A program made the translations under genes and the position numbers. This document shows positions 12,077 through 20,445 of a stretch of DNA of 64,000 bases, in pieces. The first letter of the stretch is position 1, and each line of letters starts with the position of its first letter. The notes under the pieces were generated by a model. It searched no databases, was not told the origin of the DNA, and worked only from the letters and a program-made list of their open reading frames with translations. Source of the DNA: Candidatus Kryptonium thompsonii (GTDB lineage Bacteria; Bacteroidota; Ignavibacteria; Kryptoniales; Kryptoniaceae); contig LDXX01000003.1 in the NCBI GenBank assembly GCA_001442925.1, positions 1-64,000 on the forward strand, read 5' to 3'.

Positions 12077-13054
12077 GTGGATTACGACCAAAGGTATAAC
12101 GATTACAGAAAAATTATAGATGAACGTTTAAAGCAGGTATTGGTGGAGGAAGAACCAAATAGTTTATATGAGCCCATAAAATATATTTTGCTTGCCGGCG
12201 GGAAGAGGATAAGACCTGTGATCGTCATTCTTTCTTGTGAATCATTGGGTGGAAATCTTGAAGATGCGATAAATCCTGCGCTTGCGGTTGAGATTTTTCA
12301 TAATTTTACGCTTGTTCATGACGATATAATGGACAATGCTGACATTCGTAGGGGTTTGCAGACGATTCACAAAAGATGGGACATAAACACGGCGATTTTA
12401 AGTGGGGACGCAATGTTTGCAGTTGCTTATAAACTTCTATCTCAAACTAATTCGAAAAGAGTTGGGGAAATTTTTGATTCATTTGCTCAATCGGCAATTG
12501 AGGTTTGCGAAGGTCAAGCTCTTGATTTGGAGCTTGAAACAAGTTTAAAAGTTGGAATTGATGATTACATCAAAATGATAAGCAAGAAGACGGCATCTTT
12601 GATAAAAAATTCGGCTAAGATTGGGGCTTTGCTTGCTAATGGGACGGATGAGCAAATTCAAGCGCTCGAAAATTATGGATTTAATTTGGGGCTTGCTTTT
12701 CAACTTATGGATGATCTTCTTGATGTTGTTGGGGATTCTGGTGAATTTGGTAAATCAATCGGCGGTGATATAATTAACGGGAAAAGAACTTTTCTTCTTT
12801 TGAAAGCAATGGAAAAAGTAAGGGGGAAGGACAAAGAAATCATAGGAAGAGTGTTTGCAAAAGATGGGCTTGATCCGTCGATAGTTGCGGAAGTTAGAGA
12901 GATTTATTTTCGTTATGGAATAATTGATGAAACACAGAAAATGGTCAGGTTTTACACCGACATCGCTATAAAATCACTTGAGAACCTTCCCAAGTCTGAT
13001 TCACACTCAATGCTTGTTTGGCTTGCAAATAAATTATGTGAGAGAAGAATTTAA
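12077..13054 (+). CDS. Polyprenyl diphosphate synthase
   Basis: Head-to-tail prenyl transferase that extends allylic diphosphates with isopentenyl diphosphate. The first Asp-rich motif is DDIMD in LVHDDIMDNADIRRG and the second is DDLLD in QLMDDLLDVVGD, with GGKRIRP near the N-terminus. The 325 residues suit the trans-octaprenyl/solanesyl or geranylgeranyl class. Product length depends on residues before the first motif and cannot be fixed by eye. The start is GTG, and the stop overlaps the ptsH ATG by one base (TAATG). Confidence 0.92.
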   Translation: MDYDQRYNDYRKIIDERLKQVLVEEEPNSLYEPIKYILLAGGKRIRPVIVILSCESLGGNLEDAINPALAVEIFHNFTLVHDDIMDNADIRRGLQTIHKRWDINTAILSGDAMFAVAYKLLSQTNSKRVGEIFDSFAQSAIEVCEGQALDLELETSLKVGIDDYIKMISKKTASLIKNSAKIGALLANGTDEQIQALENYGFNLGLAFQLMDDLLDVVGDSGEFGKSIGGDIINGKRTFLLLKAMEKVRGKDKEIIGRVFAKDGLDPSIVAEVREIYFRYGIIDETQKMVRFYTDIAIKSLENLPKSDSHSMLVWLANKLCERRI

Positions 13055-13365
13055 TGATAAAGAAAGAAGTAGAAATTAAGAATAGAACTGGGCTTCATAC
13101 GCGCCCAGCAGCGATGCTTGTTAAACTTGCTTCAAAATTTAAATCTGACTTTTTTATTGAAAAAAATGGAGTTGAAGTAAATGGGAAAAGTATAATTGGG
13201 GTAATGTCTCTTGCGGCCGAGCAAGGTTCAAAACTAATTTTGAAGTTCATCGGTGAAGATGAAGATGAAGCTGCAAAGGCGATAATCGAACTTTTTGAGT
13301 CAGGATTTGGTGAAATTGAGGAATTAAAAAAAGATGAAAACCGAGATGGAAGTCAAAATAATTGA
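13054..13365 (+). CDS. ptsH: Phosphocarrier protein HPr
   Basis: Small phosphotransfer protein that receives phosphate from enzyme I. The active-site His is H15 in GLHTRPAAM and the regulatory Ser is S46 in NGKSIIGVM, at the canonical positions. The C-terminus extends to 103 residues with an acidic tail, slightly longer than usual. It overlaps the enzyme I gene by 32 bp. No enzyme II is in the window, so the pair may regulate rather than transport. Confidence 0.94.
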   Translation: MIKKEVEIKNRTGLHTRPAAMLVKLASKFKSDFFIEKNGVEVNGKSIIGVMSLAAEQGSKLILKFIGEDEDEAAKAIIELFESGFGEIEELKKDENRDGSQNN

Positions 13366-15079
13366 GGGCATACCTGCATCCCCGGGTATAGCCATTGGAA
13401 TAGCACTTAAATATGAGAAACTCAAACCGAAGGTCACTAAAAAGGAAATTAAAGAACATGAAGTTGACGCTGAGATCGATAGGTTTTTGAGGGCGATTGA
13501 AAAGTCAAAAAGTGAACTGCACAAAATTTTCACGCTTGCCGTTGAAAAACTTGGTTCAGAAGGTGCGCAAATTTTTGAGGCTCAGCTTTTGATGCTTGAT
13601 GATAAGATGATAATTGACAGGATAATTGAAAGGATCAAGGTTGAAAAGGTGAACGCGGAGTTCGTTGTAAATGATGAGGTTGAGAAATACATCAAATTTA
13701 TGCAGAGTTCCGGAGATGATTATTTGAAAGAAAGAGCACATGACCTTGAAGACCTTAAAAATAGGGTCATAAGAAATATTCAACAAGAGAAATGGCTTTC
13801 AAGGTTTGACACATCAAGAATTGTCGTCGCTGAGAATTTAACACCGGCTGACGCCCTTCTTTTCAGCCGAAATCAAGTCCTTGGCTATGCAACTGATTTG
13901 GGCGGGATTACATCGCATACAGCGATTCTTGCTCGCGCCCTTAAAATCCCTGCCGTCGTTGGATTGAGGGAAGCAACTAAATTTATCAAAACAGGAGATA
14001 CTGTGATACTTGACGGATACAAAGGAATTATAATAATAAATCCAAATCAATCTTTGATCGACGAGTATCAAGAAAAATTAACTCGTATAAGTGAATTTGA
14101 AAAGAAACTTGAACAATTGAGGTTTTTACCTGCTGAGACAATTGATGGGAAAAAATTTACTTTGCTTGCAAATATAGAGCTTCCAGATGAAGTTGACGAA
14201 GCTATTCAAAAGGGAGCGGAAGGTATTGGTTTGTTCAGAACCGAATATATTATAAGCAATGGAGTTATCCCTGATGAGGATGAGCAATTTGAGGAATATA
14301 TTAAAATTGCTGAAAAGATTTATCCCGGTAAAGTTGTAATAAGAACATTTGATATAGGTGGGGATAAGATATTCAGAGATTATCGTAGGGAGGATAATCC
14401 ATTTCTTGGATGGCGTGGAATTAGAGTTGGACTTGATAAACCAGATATCTTGCTCTCTCAATTGAGAGCTATCCTTAGAGCAAGCGTTAAGGGGAATGTT
14501 ATGGTGATGTTCCCAATGGTTGCGAGCCTTGAGGAGGTAAGGGAAGTTAAAAAGATGCTTGAGTTAGCTAAATCTCAACTTCGTGAAAGAGGGGTTAAAT
14601 TTGACGAGAACATAAAATTGGGCATTATGATAGAGGTTCCATCAGCTGCTTTGATGGCGAAGGAAATTGCAAAGGAGGTTGATTTCTTCAGCATAGGGAC
14701 AAATGATTTAATTCAGTATACGCTTGCAGTTGATCGAGGAAATGAAACTGTTGCAAAAATTTATCAAGAATTTCATCCAGCTGTCTTGAGGTTGATCCAA
14801 TTTGTGGTAGAGTCAGCTCATAGAGCAAGGATACCTGTTTCAATGTGTGGTGAAATGGCAAGCGATCCCTATGCAACAATTTTGCTTGTTGGATTTGGAC
14901 TTGACGAATTTAGCGTTGCACCGGATTCAATCCCAAGAATAAAACAGGTTATCAGGTCTATCAAGTATAGAGATGCAAGGCGAATAAGCAAAAGAGCCCT
15001 TGTTTTTAAAACACAGGGAGAAATTAAAGCTTTCATTTCTAAGGAATTGAAGGGGATAATACCCGAGTTTGATTTCTAA
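13334..15079 (+). CDS. ptsI: Phosphoenolpyruvate-protein phosphotransferase (enzyme I)
   Basis: Transfers phosphate from phosphoenolpyruvate to HPr. The 581 residues start with the family hallmark IEGIPASPGIAIG. The phospho-histidine is H195 in GGITSHTAILARAL. The PEP-binding TIM barrel has LFRTEYI, MFPMVAS, GIMIEVPSAA, FSIGTNDLIQY and the catalytic Cys in SMCGEMASDP. No GAF domain is present, so it is not the PtsP/NPr type. Translation may begin at ATG 13334 or at a second ATG at 13346; both overlap ptsH. Confidence 0.96.
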   Translation: MKTEMEVKIIEGIPASPGIAIGIALKYEKLKPKVTKKEIKEHEVDAEIDRFLRAIEKSKSELHKIFTLAVEKLGSEGAQIFEAQLLMLDDKMIIDRIIERIKVEKVNAEFVVNDEVEKYIKFMQSSGDDYLKERAHDLEDLKNRVIRNIQQEKWLSRFDTSRIVVAENLTPADALLFSRNQVLGYATDLGGITSHTAILARALKIPAVVGLREATKFIKTGDTVILDGYKGIIIINPNQSLIDEYQEKLTRISEFEKKLEQLRFLPAETIDGKKFTLLANIELPDEVDEAIQKGAEGIGLFRTEYIISNGVIPDEDEQFEEYIKIAEKIYPGKVVIRTFDIGGDKIFRDYRREDNPFLGWRGIRVGLDKPDILLSQLRAILRASVKGNVMVMFPMVASLEEVREVKKMLELAKSQLRERGVKFDENIKLGIMIEVPSAALMAKEIAKEVDFFSIGTNDLIQYTLAVDRGNETVAKIYQEFHPAVLRLIQFVVESAHRARIPVSMCGEMASDPYATILLVGFGLDEFSVAPDSIPRIKQVIRSIKYRDARRISKRALVFKTQGEIKAFISKELKGIIPEFDF

Positions 15080-15096
15080 AAACAAAAGGAGGTTCT

Positions 15097-16161
15097 ATGT
15101 TATCAATCAGTGATATAAGGAATTATGATAAGTCAGATATGTTTTCAAAACTTGTCAATTTCGCCCAGCAAGTTGAGGAAGCGGTTAAAATAGGCGAGGG
15201 CGTAAAAGTTAACTTTTCAATTAAAAAAATCAACAAAATAGTTTTAACCGGGCTCGGCGGTTCTGCGATCGCTGGGGATTTGCTCCGTTCTTATCTTTCA
15301 GATGAGATAAAAGTTCCGATAATTGTCAACCGTGATTATTTCCTTCCGAAATTTGTCGATGAGAATACTTTGCTAATTGTCTCAAGTTATTCCGGCAACA
15401 CAGAAGAGACGATCTCAGCATACAACGATGGTGTAAAGAAAAGAGCGAAGATAATATGCATCACATCGAATGGTGAGATAGAAAAAATTGCCTTAAGAAA
15501 GAAACATCCCATTATAAAAATTCCGTCTGGTTATCCGCCGAGAACCGCACTTGCTTATTCTTTCTTCCCAATCCTTATTGTGCTTTCAAAGCTTGGATTT
15601 ATCAAAAATAAAAAAAGAGAGATAAACGAAACCATAAAACTTATCGACGCTAAATCAAAAGTTTATTCAAATCCGGAGCATGAAGAGAACTTAGCGTATA
15701 AAATTGCCATCCGTCTTACTGGCTCTATACCTTTTATTTACACATCTACAAAATTTGATGCTGTTGCGATGAGGTGGGTTTGCCAGATTGAAGAGAATTC
15801 AAAAATGCTTGCACATTTTAACATTTTTCCAGAATTGAATCATAATGAAATTGTTGGATGGTCTGGAGAGGTTGAGGGAAGTTTTAAAGAGATCATGAAT
15901 AAAATTAGCGTTGTGATTTTGCGAGATGACCAAGAGTATGAAAGGATAAAATACAGGATTGAGATAACTGACGATTTGATAAGACCTTACGCTGGTGAGG
16001 TTTTAAATATCTATTCTGAGGGCAAGACAACCCTTGCTCGATTATTCTCGCAAATTTATCTTGGCGATTGGGTCAGCTTTTATCTTGCGATTTTAAATAA
16101 AGTTGATCCAACACCTGTAAGACCAATTGAATATCTGAAATCTGAGTTGGCGAAGGTTTAG
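15097..16161 (+). CDS. Bifunctional phosphoglucose/phosphomannose isomerase
   Basis: Interconverts glucose-6-phosphate or mannose-6-phosphate with fructose-6-phosphate. The 354 residues form two SIS sugar-isomerase domains. GLGGSAIAGDLLRS and SSYSGNTEETISAY mark the first phosphate-binding site, and PELNHNEIVGW contains the conserved His/Glu of the PGI/PMI family. A clear Shine-Dalgarno (AAAGGAGG) precedes the ATG. It is the last gene of the plus-strand run from 12077 and converges with larE, with no obvious terminator in the 10-bp gap. Confidence 0.93.
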   Translation: MLSISDIRNYDKSDMFSKLVNFAQQVEEAVKIGEGVKVNFSIKKINKIVLTGLGGSAIAGDLLRSYLSDEIKVPIIVNRDYFLPKFVDENTLLIVSSYSGNTEETISAYNDGVKKRAKIICITSNGEIEKIALRKKHPIIKIPSGYPPRTALAYSFFPILIVLSKLGFIKNKKREINETIKLIDAKSKVYSNPEHEENLAYKIAIRLTGSIPFIYTSTKFDAVAMRWVCQIEENSKMLAHFNIFPELNHNEIVGWSGEVEGSFKEIMNKISVVILRDDQEYERIKYRIEITDDLIRPYAGEVLNIYSEGKTTLARLFSQIYLGDWVSFYLAILNKVDPTPVRPIEYLKSELAKV

Positions 16162-16171
16162 ATATGCATTC

Positions 16172-17017
16172 TTAAACTATCTTGGTGATAGGAAGATTTT
16201 TTCCATCGCTTTTTAAAATCTCGTTCATGCTTCCAGTTCTGTAACCCTCGAGGTCGAGGGTTATATAGATGAATCCAAGTTTTTTAAGCTCTTGGACGAC
16301 TTTAATTCTGAATTCATCATCGAAGAATTTTTGGAAGCCATCTTTGTTTGTTTCAATTCTAACCGTATTTTCATCGATGTATCTTACACGGACGATTTTC
16401 AAGCCGTTGGCTCGCAAGAAAGATTCAGCCCTGTCAATTTTCTTTAATTTTTCTCTGTCAATTGGTAAGCCATAGGGGAACCTTGAGGAGAGGCAGGCAA
16501 ATGAAGGTTTATCCCATGTTGGTAACCCGAGAATTTTAGATAACTCTCGTATTTCATTTTTTGTTAATCCAGCTTCAAGCAAAGGAGAGCGAACATTGTT
16601 TTCTTTCACGGCTTTTAGCCCCGGTCTAAAATCCCCAAGGTCGTCAACATTTGTCCCGTCTGCGATCCATTTGATGCCTTCGTTAATTGCTATTTGTTTC
16701 AATTTTGAAAAAAGCTCGGTTTTGCAATAATAGCATCTATCGGGCGGGTTTTCGCTGAATTTTAGGTTGTCGGTTTCTTCCGTAGCGACAACTACATATC
16801 TTATCCCGATCATTTCAGCAAGTTTTACCGCTTCTTTTAGTTCCTCTTCGGGATATGTATCAGATTTACCGATGACAGCGATTGCCTTGTCTTTTAGAAC
16901 ATCGTGAGCTACTTTTGCAAGCAAAGTGCTATCAACACCGCCTGAAAATGCTACAACTACCGAACCCATCTCGTTAAGAATGTTTTGAAGTTTAGCATAT
17001 TTATCGTTAAGTGTCAT
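16172..17017 (-). CDS. larE: LarE-family ATP-dependent sulfur transferase, three-cysteine type
   Basis: PP-loop protein of the family that thiolates the nickel-pincer cofactor precursor for lactate racemase-type enzymes. The ATP PP-loop is VVAFSGGVDSTLL. C95 and C98 (CYYC) and C175 (PSFACLSSR) form the three-cysteine set that in some LarE proteins holds a [4Fe-4S] cluster, whereas the Lactobacillus enzyme uses a single sacrificial cysteine. The cluster type is inferred. No larA, larB or larC is nearby. It overlaps aroE by 11 bp. Confidence 0.85.
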   Translation of the reverse strand: MTLNDKYAKLQNILNEMGSVVVAFSGGVDSTLLAKVAHDVLKDKAIAVIGKSDTYPEEELKEAVKLAEMIGIRYVVVATEETDNLKFSENPPDRCYYCKTELFSKLKQIAINEGIKWIADGTNVDDLGDFRPGLKAVKENNVRSPLLEAGLTKNEIRELSKILGLPTWDKPSFACLSSRFPYGLPIDREKLKKIDRAESFLRANGLKIVRVRYIDENTVRIETNKDGFQKFFDDEFRIKVVQELKKLGFIYITLDLEGYRTGSMNEILKSDGKNLPITKIV

Positions 17018-17900
17018 TTTTTCCTTTTTTCCTTCTTGGTTTTAATTCTTTAAGTAAAAGTTTTTTAATCTCTGCAATAGGCATTTCTTTTCCAGTCCAA
17101 AGTTCAAATGATTTGCTTGCCTGTAAAATTAGCATTTCAATACCGCTTATAACTTCTGCTCCTTTCCTTCGAGCAAGTTTCAAAAACTTTGTCATGGGCG
17201 GATTATAAACAAGGTCGTAAACCACTTGACCATCGTGAAAGAAATCATCAACTGGAACAGGTAATTCATTTATGTTGGGATACATCCCGATCGGTGTTGT
17301 GTTAACTACAAGTCTCGATGATTTTATATCACCAGCTATTTCGGGTAAGAAAAATTCTTTTACCTCAAAATCTTTATAGCCTAGAACTTGTGAAAAGTGT
17401 CTTGTGATCCCTTCTGCTCGAGAGATATTTCTATTTGCTATCACGATTCTTTCAGGTTGAAAATTCGTAATCAAGGAATAGATCACGGCCCTTGCTGAAC
17501 CACCAGCTCCAAATATGAAAACGGGTGTGTTCGATATTAAATTTTTGTATTTCTTCAGCGATTCTGTAAAGCCATAAACATCAGTGTTATGTCCACTTAA
17601 TGTGCCATTTTCATTTACTATGGTATTTACTGCGCCGATGATTCTCGCTTCAGGTGAAACATTGTCAAGACTTTCTATGACAGCCTCCTTATGCGGTATC
17701 GTCACATTTACACCTTTTATTCCCAAAGCAACAAGCCCTTTTAAAGCATCTTTTAAGTTTTCAGGCAAGACATCAAAAGCTATATATTTGTAATTCAAGC
17801 CAGTGAGCTCAAATGCAGTATTGTGAATAAATGGAGAAAATGAATGTGAAATGGGATGACCTATTAATCCAACTATTTTTGTCTCAGCGTTTATTGTCAT
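17007..17900 (-). CDS. aroE: Shikimate dehydrogenase
   Basis: Reduces 3-dehydroshikimate to shikimate with NADPH. The N-terminal substrate site is GHPISHSFSPFIHN with the catalytic Lys in VTIPHKEAV. The conserved NTDVYGF follows, then the nucleotide site GAGGSARAVIYSL. The frame extends upstream to 17930, but the ATG at 17900 has an AAAGGGG ribosome-binding site a few bases before it, so that start is preferred (297 residues). The 3' end overlaps larE by 11 bp, and the stop of the TPR gene lies about 55 bp upstream of this start. Confidence 0.93.
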   Translation of the reverse strand: MTINAETKIVGLIGHPISHSFSPFIHNTAFELTGLNYKYIAFDVLPENLKDALKGLVALGIKGVNVTIPHKEAVIESLDNVSPEARIIGAVNTIVNENGTLSGHNTDVYGFTESLKKYKNLISNTPVFIFGAGGSARAVIYSLITNFQPERIVIANRNISRAEGITRHFSQVLGYKDFEVKEFFLPEIAGDIKSSRLVVNTTPIGMYPNINELPVPVDDFFHDGQVVYDLVYNPPMTKFLKLARRKGAEVISGIEMLILQASKSFELWTGKEMPIAEIKKLLLKELKPRRKKGKNDT

Positions 17901-17954
17901 AACCCCTTTGCATTTTGAGTTAAAGAGCAATTAAACTATGAGCTGGTGAGCTTT

Positions 17955-19376
17955 TTAGGGTGCTTTATTCTTTAACCATTTTTTCAGGTATCGTTTATAC
18001 TTTGGAAACTCGTTTTCAAATTCTTCTATTTTTGAATTATCAATCTCAAACGCTTTTGAAAAATATTTTTCTGCTTCGTCAATCATGTTTGCAAGAAGAA
18101 ATAACCTTCCGATCTGATAATACGGGTCGGCGTACTCTGGGTCAATTTTTATAGCGTTGTAATATGACTGAGCCGCTTCTTGATACCGCCCGAGCTGTTC
18201 ATAGACCAAACCTACGCTGACCCATAAACGTGGGTTTTTCTGATCTAATTTTATAGCCATCATATAACTTGATAGGGCTTCGCTGAATTTGCCGGTTTCG
18301 TATTCAAGATCTGCTTTTGCCTCCCAGATATCCGGTATTCTTGGGTTGTAGTTTACTGCAATTGTATAATCCGCAAGCGCCTTTTTATAACTTCCGATAG
18401 CTTCATAACAATTCCCGCGGATATAGTAAGCTAAATAGTCTTGAGGGCTTAATTTTATAACTTGATTGAGGTACTTTATCGCCTCACGGTATTGTCCAAG
18501 TTTTATGAGAATGTTCCCGATATAAAACAATGCCGTTTTGGAGTTTGGTTCATATTTCAAAAGCTGTTTAAAGACCTCAATCGAATCAATATATCTCCCA
18601 ATTTTGAAAAGAAGTTCAGCTTTTCTCTCAAGCGCGGGAGTAAAATTTTCTTTTATAACAAGTGCCATGTCGAAAGCTTCAATTGCTTTAATGACTTGAT
18701 TTAGCTTGGCAAGAGCAACTCCCTTTTTATACCACAGGTTATAATCATAGGGATCGAGGTCAAGACAGGTTTCAAGCGTTTCATTTAAATTCTCGAAATC
18801 ACCTATTTTTTCATAGCAGTCCGCGAGCTTTAATAGAGCATCCTTATCGTTGGGGTTTAACTTTAAAATTTCCTTTAAAGCATTAATTGTTTGTGGATAT
18901 TTTTCGCTTTTTTCAAGTATGTCAGTTTTAATTCGCAGGAAATCTATATTTGTCGGTTGGATTTCGATTGCTCTTTCGATGCATTCAAGGGCTTCTTCGG
19001 ATTTATCCATGTTTTCAAAAGTTATTGCCATGTTTGCCCATGCGTCCGCCTCACTTGGGTTAAGCATTAAGGCTTTATGAAAGGATAAAAGAGCCTTTTC
19101 ATATTCATACATATTGTTGAGTATGATCCCTTTCTTTACCCAGTAATCTACAGAGTACGGGAAGAACTCTATCAGCTTTTGAACATGGGGGAGTGCCTTC
19201 TCATATTGGCCAGAAATTAGATATAGTTCGATCAATTCTTCAACGATCTCCGTATTTAAATAGCCACCCTCATTATTTTTCAAAAATTCTTCATATTTCT
19301 TTATTTTGCTTTGGATTTTTTCCTTTTCCTGGAACTCTTCAAAGTCGTCTCTGTCTTCAAAATCTCGATAATCCAT
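17955..19376 (-). CDS. Tetratricopeptide repeat protein
   Basis: A 473-residue protein built almost wholly of TPR units of about 34 residues. Repeated patterns such as A.ANMAITFENM, ALECIERAIEIQP and AIKYLNQVIKLSP are visible from about residue 40 to the end. The N-terminus is short, charged and without a signal peptide or TM segment, so it is probably a cytoplasmic scaffold. Partners are unknown. It is transcribed from its own promoter just beyond the trxB terminator. Confidence 0.9.
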   Translation of the reverse strand: MDYRDFEDRDDFEEFQEKEKIQSKIKKYEEFLKNNEGGYLNTEIVEELIELYLISGQYEKALPHVQKLIEFFPYSVDYWVKKGIILNNMYEYEKALLSFHKALMLNPSEADAWANMAITFENMDKSEEALECIERAIEIQPTNIDFLRIKTDILEKSEKYPQTINALKEILKLNPNDKDALLKLADCYEKIGDFENLNETLETCLDLDPYDYNLWYKKGVALAKLNQVIKAIEAFDMALVIKENFTPALERKAELLFKIGRYIDSIEVFKQLLKYEPNSKTALFYIGNILIKLGQYREAIKYLNQVIKLSPQDYLAYYIRGNCYEAIGSYKKALADYTIAVNYNPRIPDIWEAKADLEYETGKFSEALSSYMMAIKLDQKNPRLWVSVGLVYEQLGRYQEAAQSYYNAIKIDPEYADPYYQIGRLFLLANMIDEAEKYFSKAFEIDNSKIEEFENEFPKYKRYLKKWLKNKAP

Positions 19377-19410
19377 GTTTAAAACGGCGTTTTATTTGGG
19401 TTTTCAAATT

Positions 19411-19440
19411 CAAGATAATAAAAATTTTAAATTAAACAAA
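19411..19440 (-). promoter_or_regulatory. Predicted promoter of the TPR gene
   Basis: On the minus strand TTTG (19440-19437) is followed after 19 bases by TATCTTG (19417-19411). It lies immediately downstream of the trxB terminator hairpin and about 35 bp before the TPR start codon. The second box has C at its fourth position, so it matches the shared pattern less well than the others. Confidence 0.35.
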
Positions 19441-19464
19441 TAAAAGCGGGCTTTAAAAGCCCGC
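19436..19464 (-). terminator. Intrinsic terminator after trxB
   Basis: A perfect 9-bp inverted repeat, GCGGGCTTT (19446-19454) with AAAGCCCGC (19456-19464), is followed on the minus strand by TTTTATTTG. It ends the Rieske-queG-trxB transcript and separates it from the TPR gene. Confidence 0.88.
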
Positions 19465-19503
19465 CCCAAGCCTTTGAAAGAGCCCCAACAAAACCAGAGG
19501 GGA

Positions 19504-20445
19504 TCAATCGTGCAAGGATTCAAGGTATCTTGCGGCGTCCAAGGCAGCCATACACCCTGTCCCTGCTGCAGTTACTGCCTGGCGATATACTTTATCTGCA
19601 ACATCCCCAGCTGCGAATACACCAGGTACACTTGTCGCTGTCGAACCTGGCTTCGTAATTATATAACCAACCTCGTCCATCTCAATTTGACCTTTAAAGA
19701 TTTCTGTATTGGGCTGGTGTCCAATTGCTATAAATAAACCATCGCATTTATAGTCCATCGTTTCGCCCGTTAAAACATTTTTTAACCTTACCCCTGTCAC
19801 TTTCTTTTGGTTTACATCGTAAACCTCCTCAACCACGGAGTTCCAAATAAAGTTTATCTTTGGGTTTTTCATCGCTCTATCTTGCATAATCTTTGAAGCT
19901 CTTAGCTTATCCCTCCTGTGCACAATGGTCACCTTGCTTGCATATCTCGTTAAAAATAAAGCTTCTTCCATAGCCGTATCTCCGCCCCCAACGACAACCA
20001 CTTCTTTATCTTTGAAGAAAAATCCATCGCAGGTTGCACAAGCTGATACACCATATCCTCTTAATTTTTGTTCTGATTCAAGCCCCAACCATTTTGCTGA
20101 GGCACCTGTTGCAATTATGACTGCATCAGCAGTGTAGAGGTCTTCATCAGCCCATATTTTAAAAGGTCTTGTCGAAAAATCAACCTTCGTTACATCAAGC
20201 ATTTCAAGTTTTGCCCCAAATCTTTCCGCTTGTTCTCTCATAAGTTGCATTAATTCTGGTCCTTGAATTCCTTTTGGAAATCCTGGGAAGTTTTCGACTT
20301 CGGTTGTGAGCATAAGCTGTCCACCGGGTTGAGAGCCTTCAAATACAAGAGGTTGAAGATCAGCACGAGCTGCGTATATCGCCGCTGTTAATCCAGCAGG
20401 ACCAGAGCCAATGATGATAAGCTTTCTGTGTTCAATTGGTTGCAT
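19504..20445 (-). CDS. trxB: Thioredoxin reductase
   Basis: NADPH-dependent flavoprotein that reduces thioredoxin. The FAD site is [17 protein letters not shown], the redox disulfide is C136-A-T-C139 in [11 protein letters not shown], the NADPH site is [13 protein letters not shown], and the second FAD motif is [11 protein letters not shown]. The 313 residues are normal. It overlaps the end of the queG-HAD gene by 14 bp, and a terminator follows. Confidence 0.96.
   Translation of the reverse strand: MQPIEHRKLIIIGSGPAGLTAAIYAARADLQPLVFEGSQPGGQLMLTTEVENFPGFPKGIQGPELMQLMREQAERFGAKLEMLDVTKVDFSTRPFKIWADEDLYTADAVIIATGASAKWLGLESEQKLRGYGVSACATCDGFFFKDKEVVVVGGGDTAMEEALFLTRYASKVTIVHRRDKLRASKIMQDRAMKNPKINFIWNSVVEEVYDVNQKKVTGVRLKNVLTGETMDYKCDGLFIAIGHQPNTEIFKGQIEMDEVGYIITKPGSTATSVPGVFAAGDVADKVYRQAVTAAGTGCMAALDAARYLESLHD

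Noticed and set aside
18300-19300. Repetitive DNA in the TPR gene as a CRISPR or tandem repeat
   Set aside because: The similarity is at protein level (34-residue TPR units) and the DNA repeats are diverged with no constant spacers.
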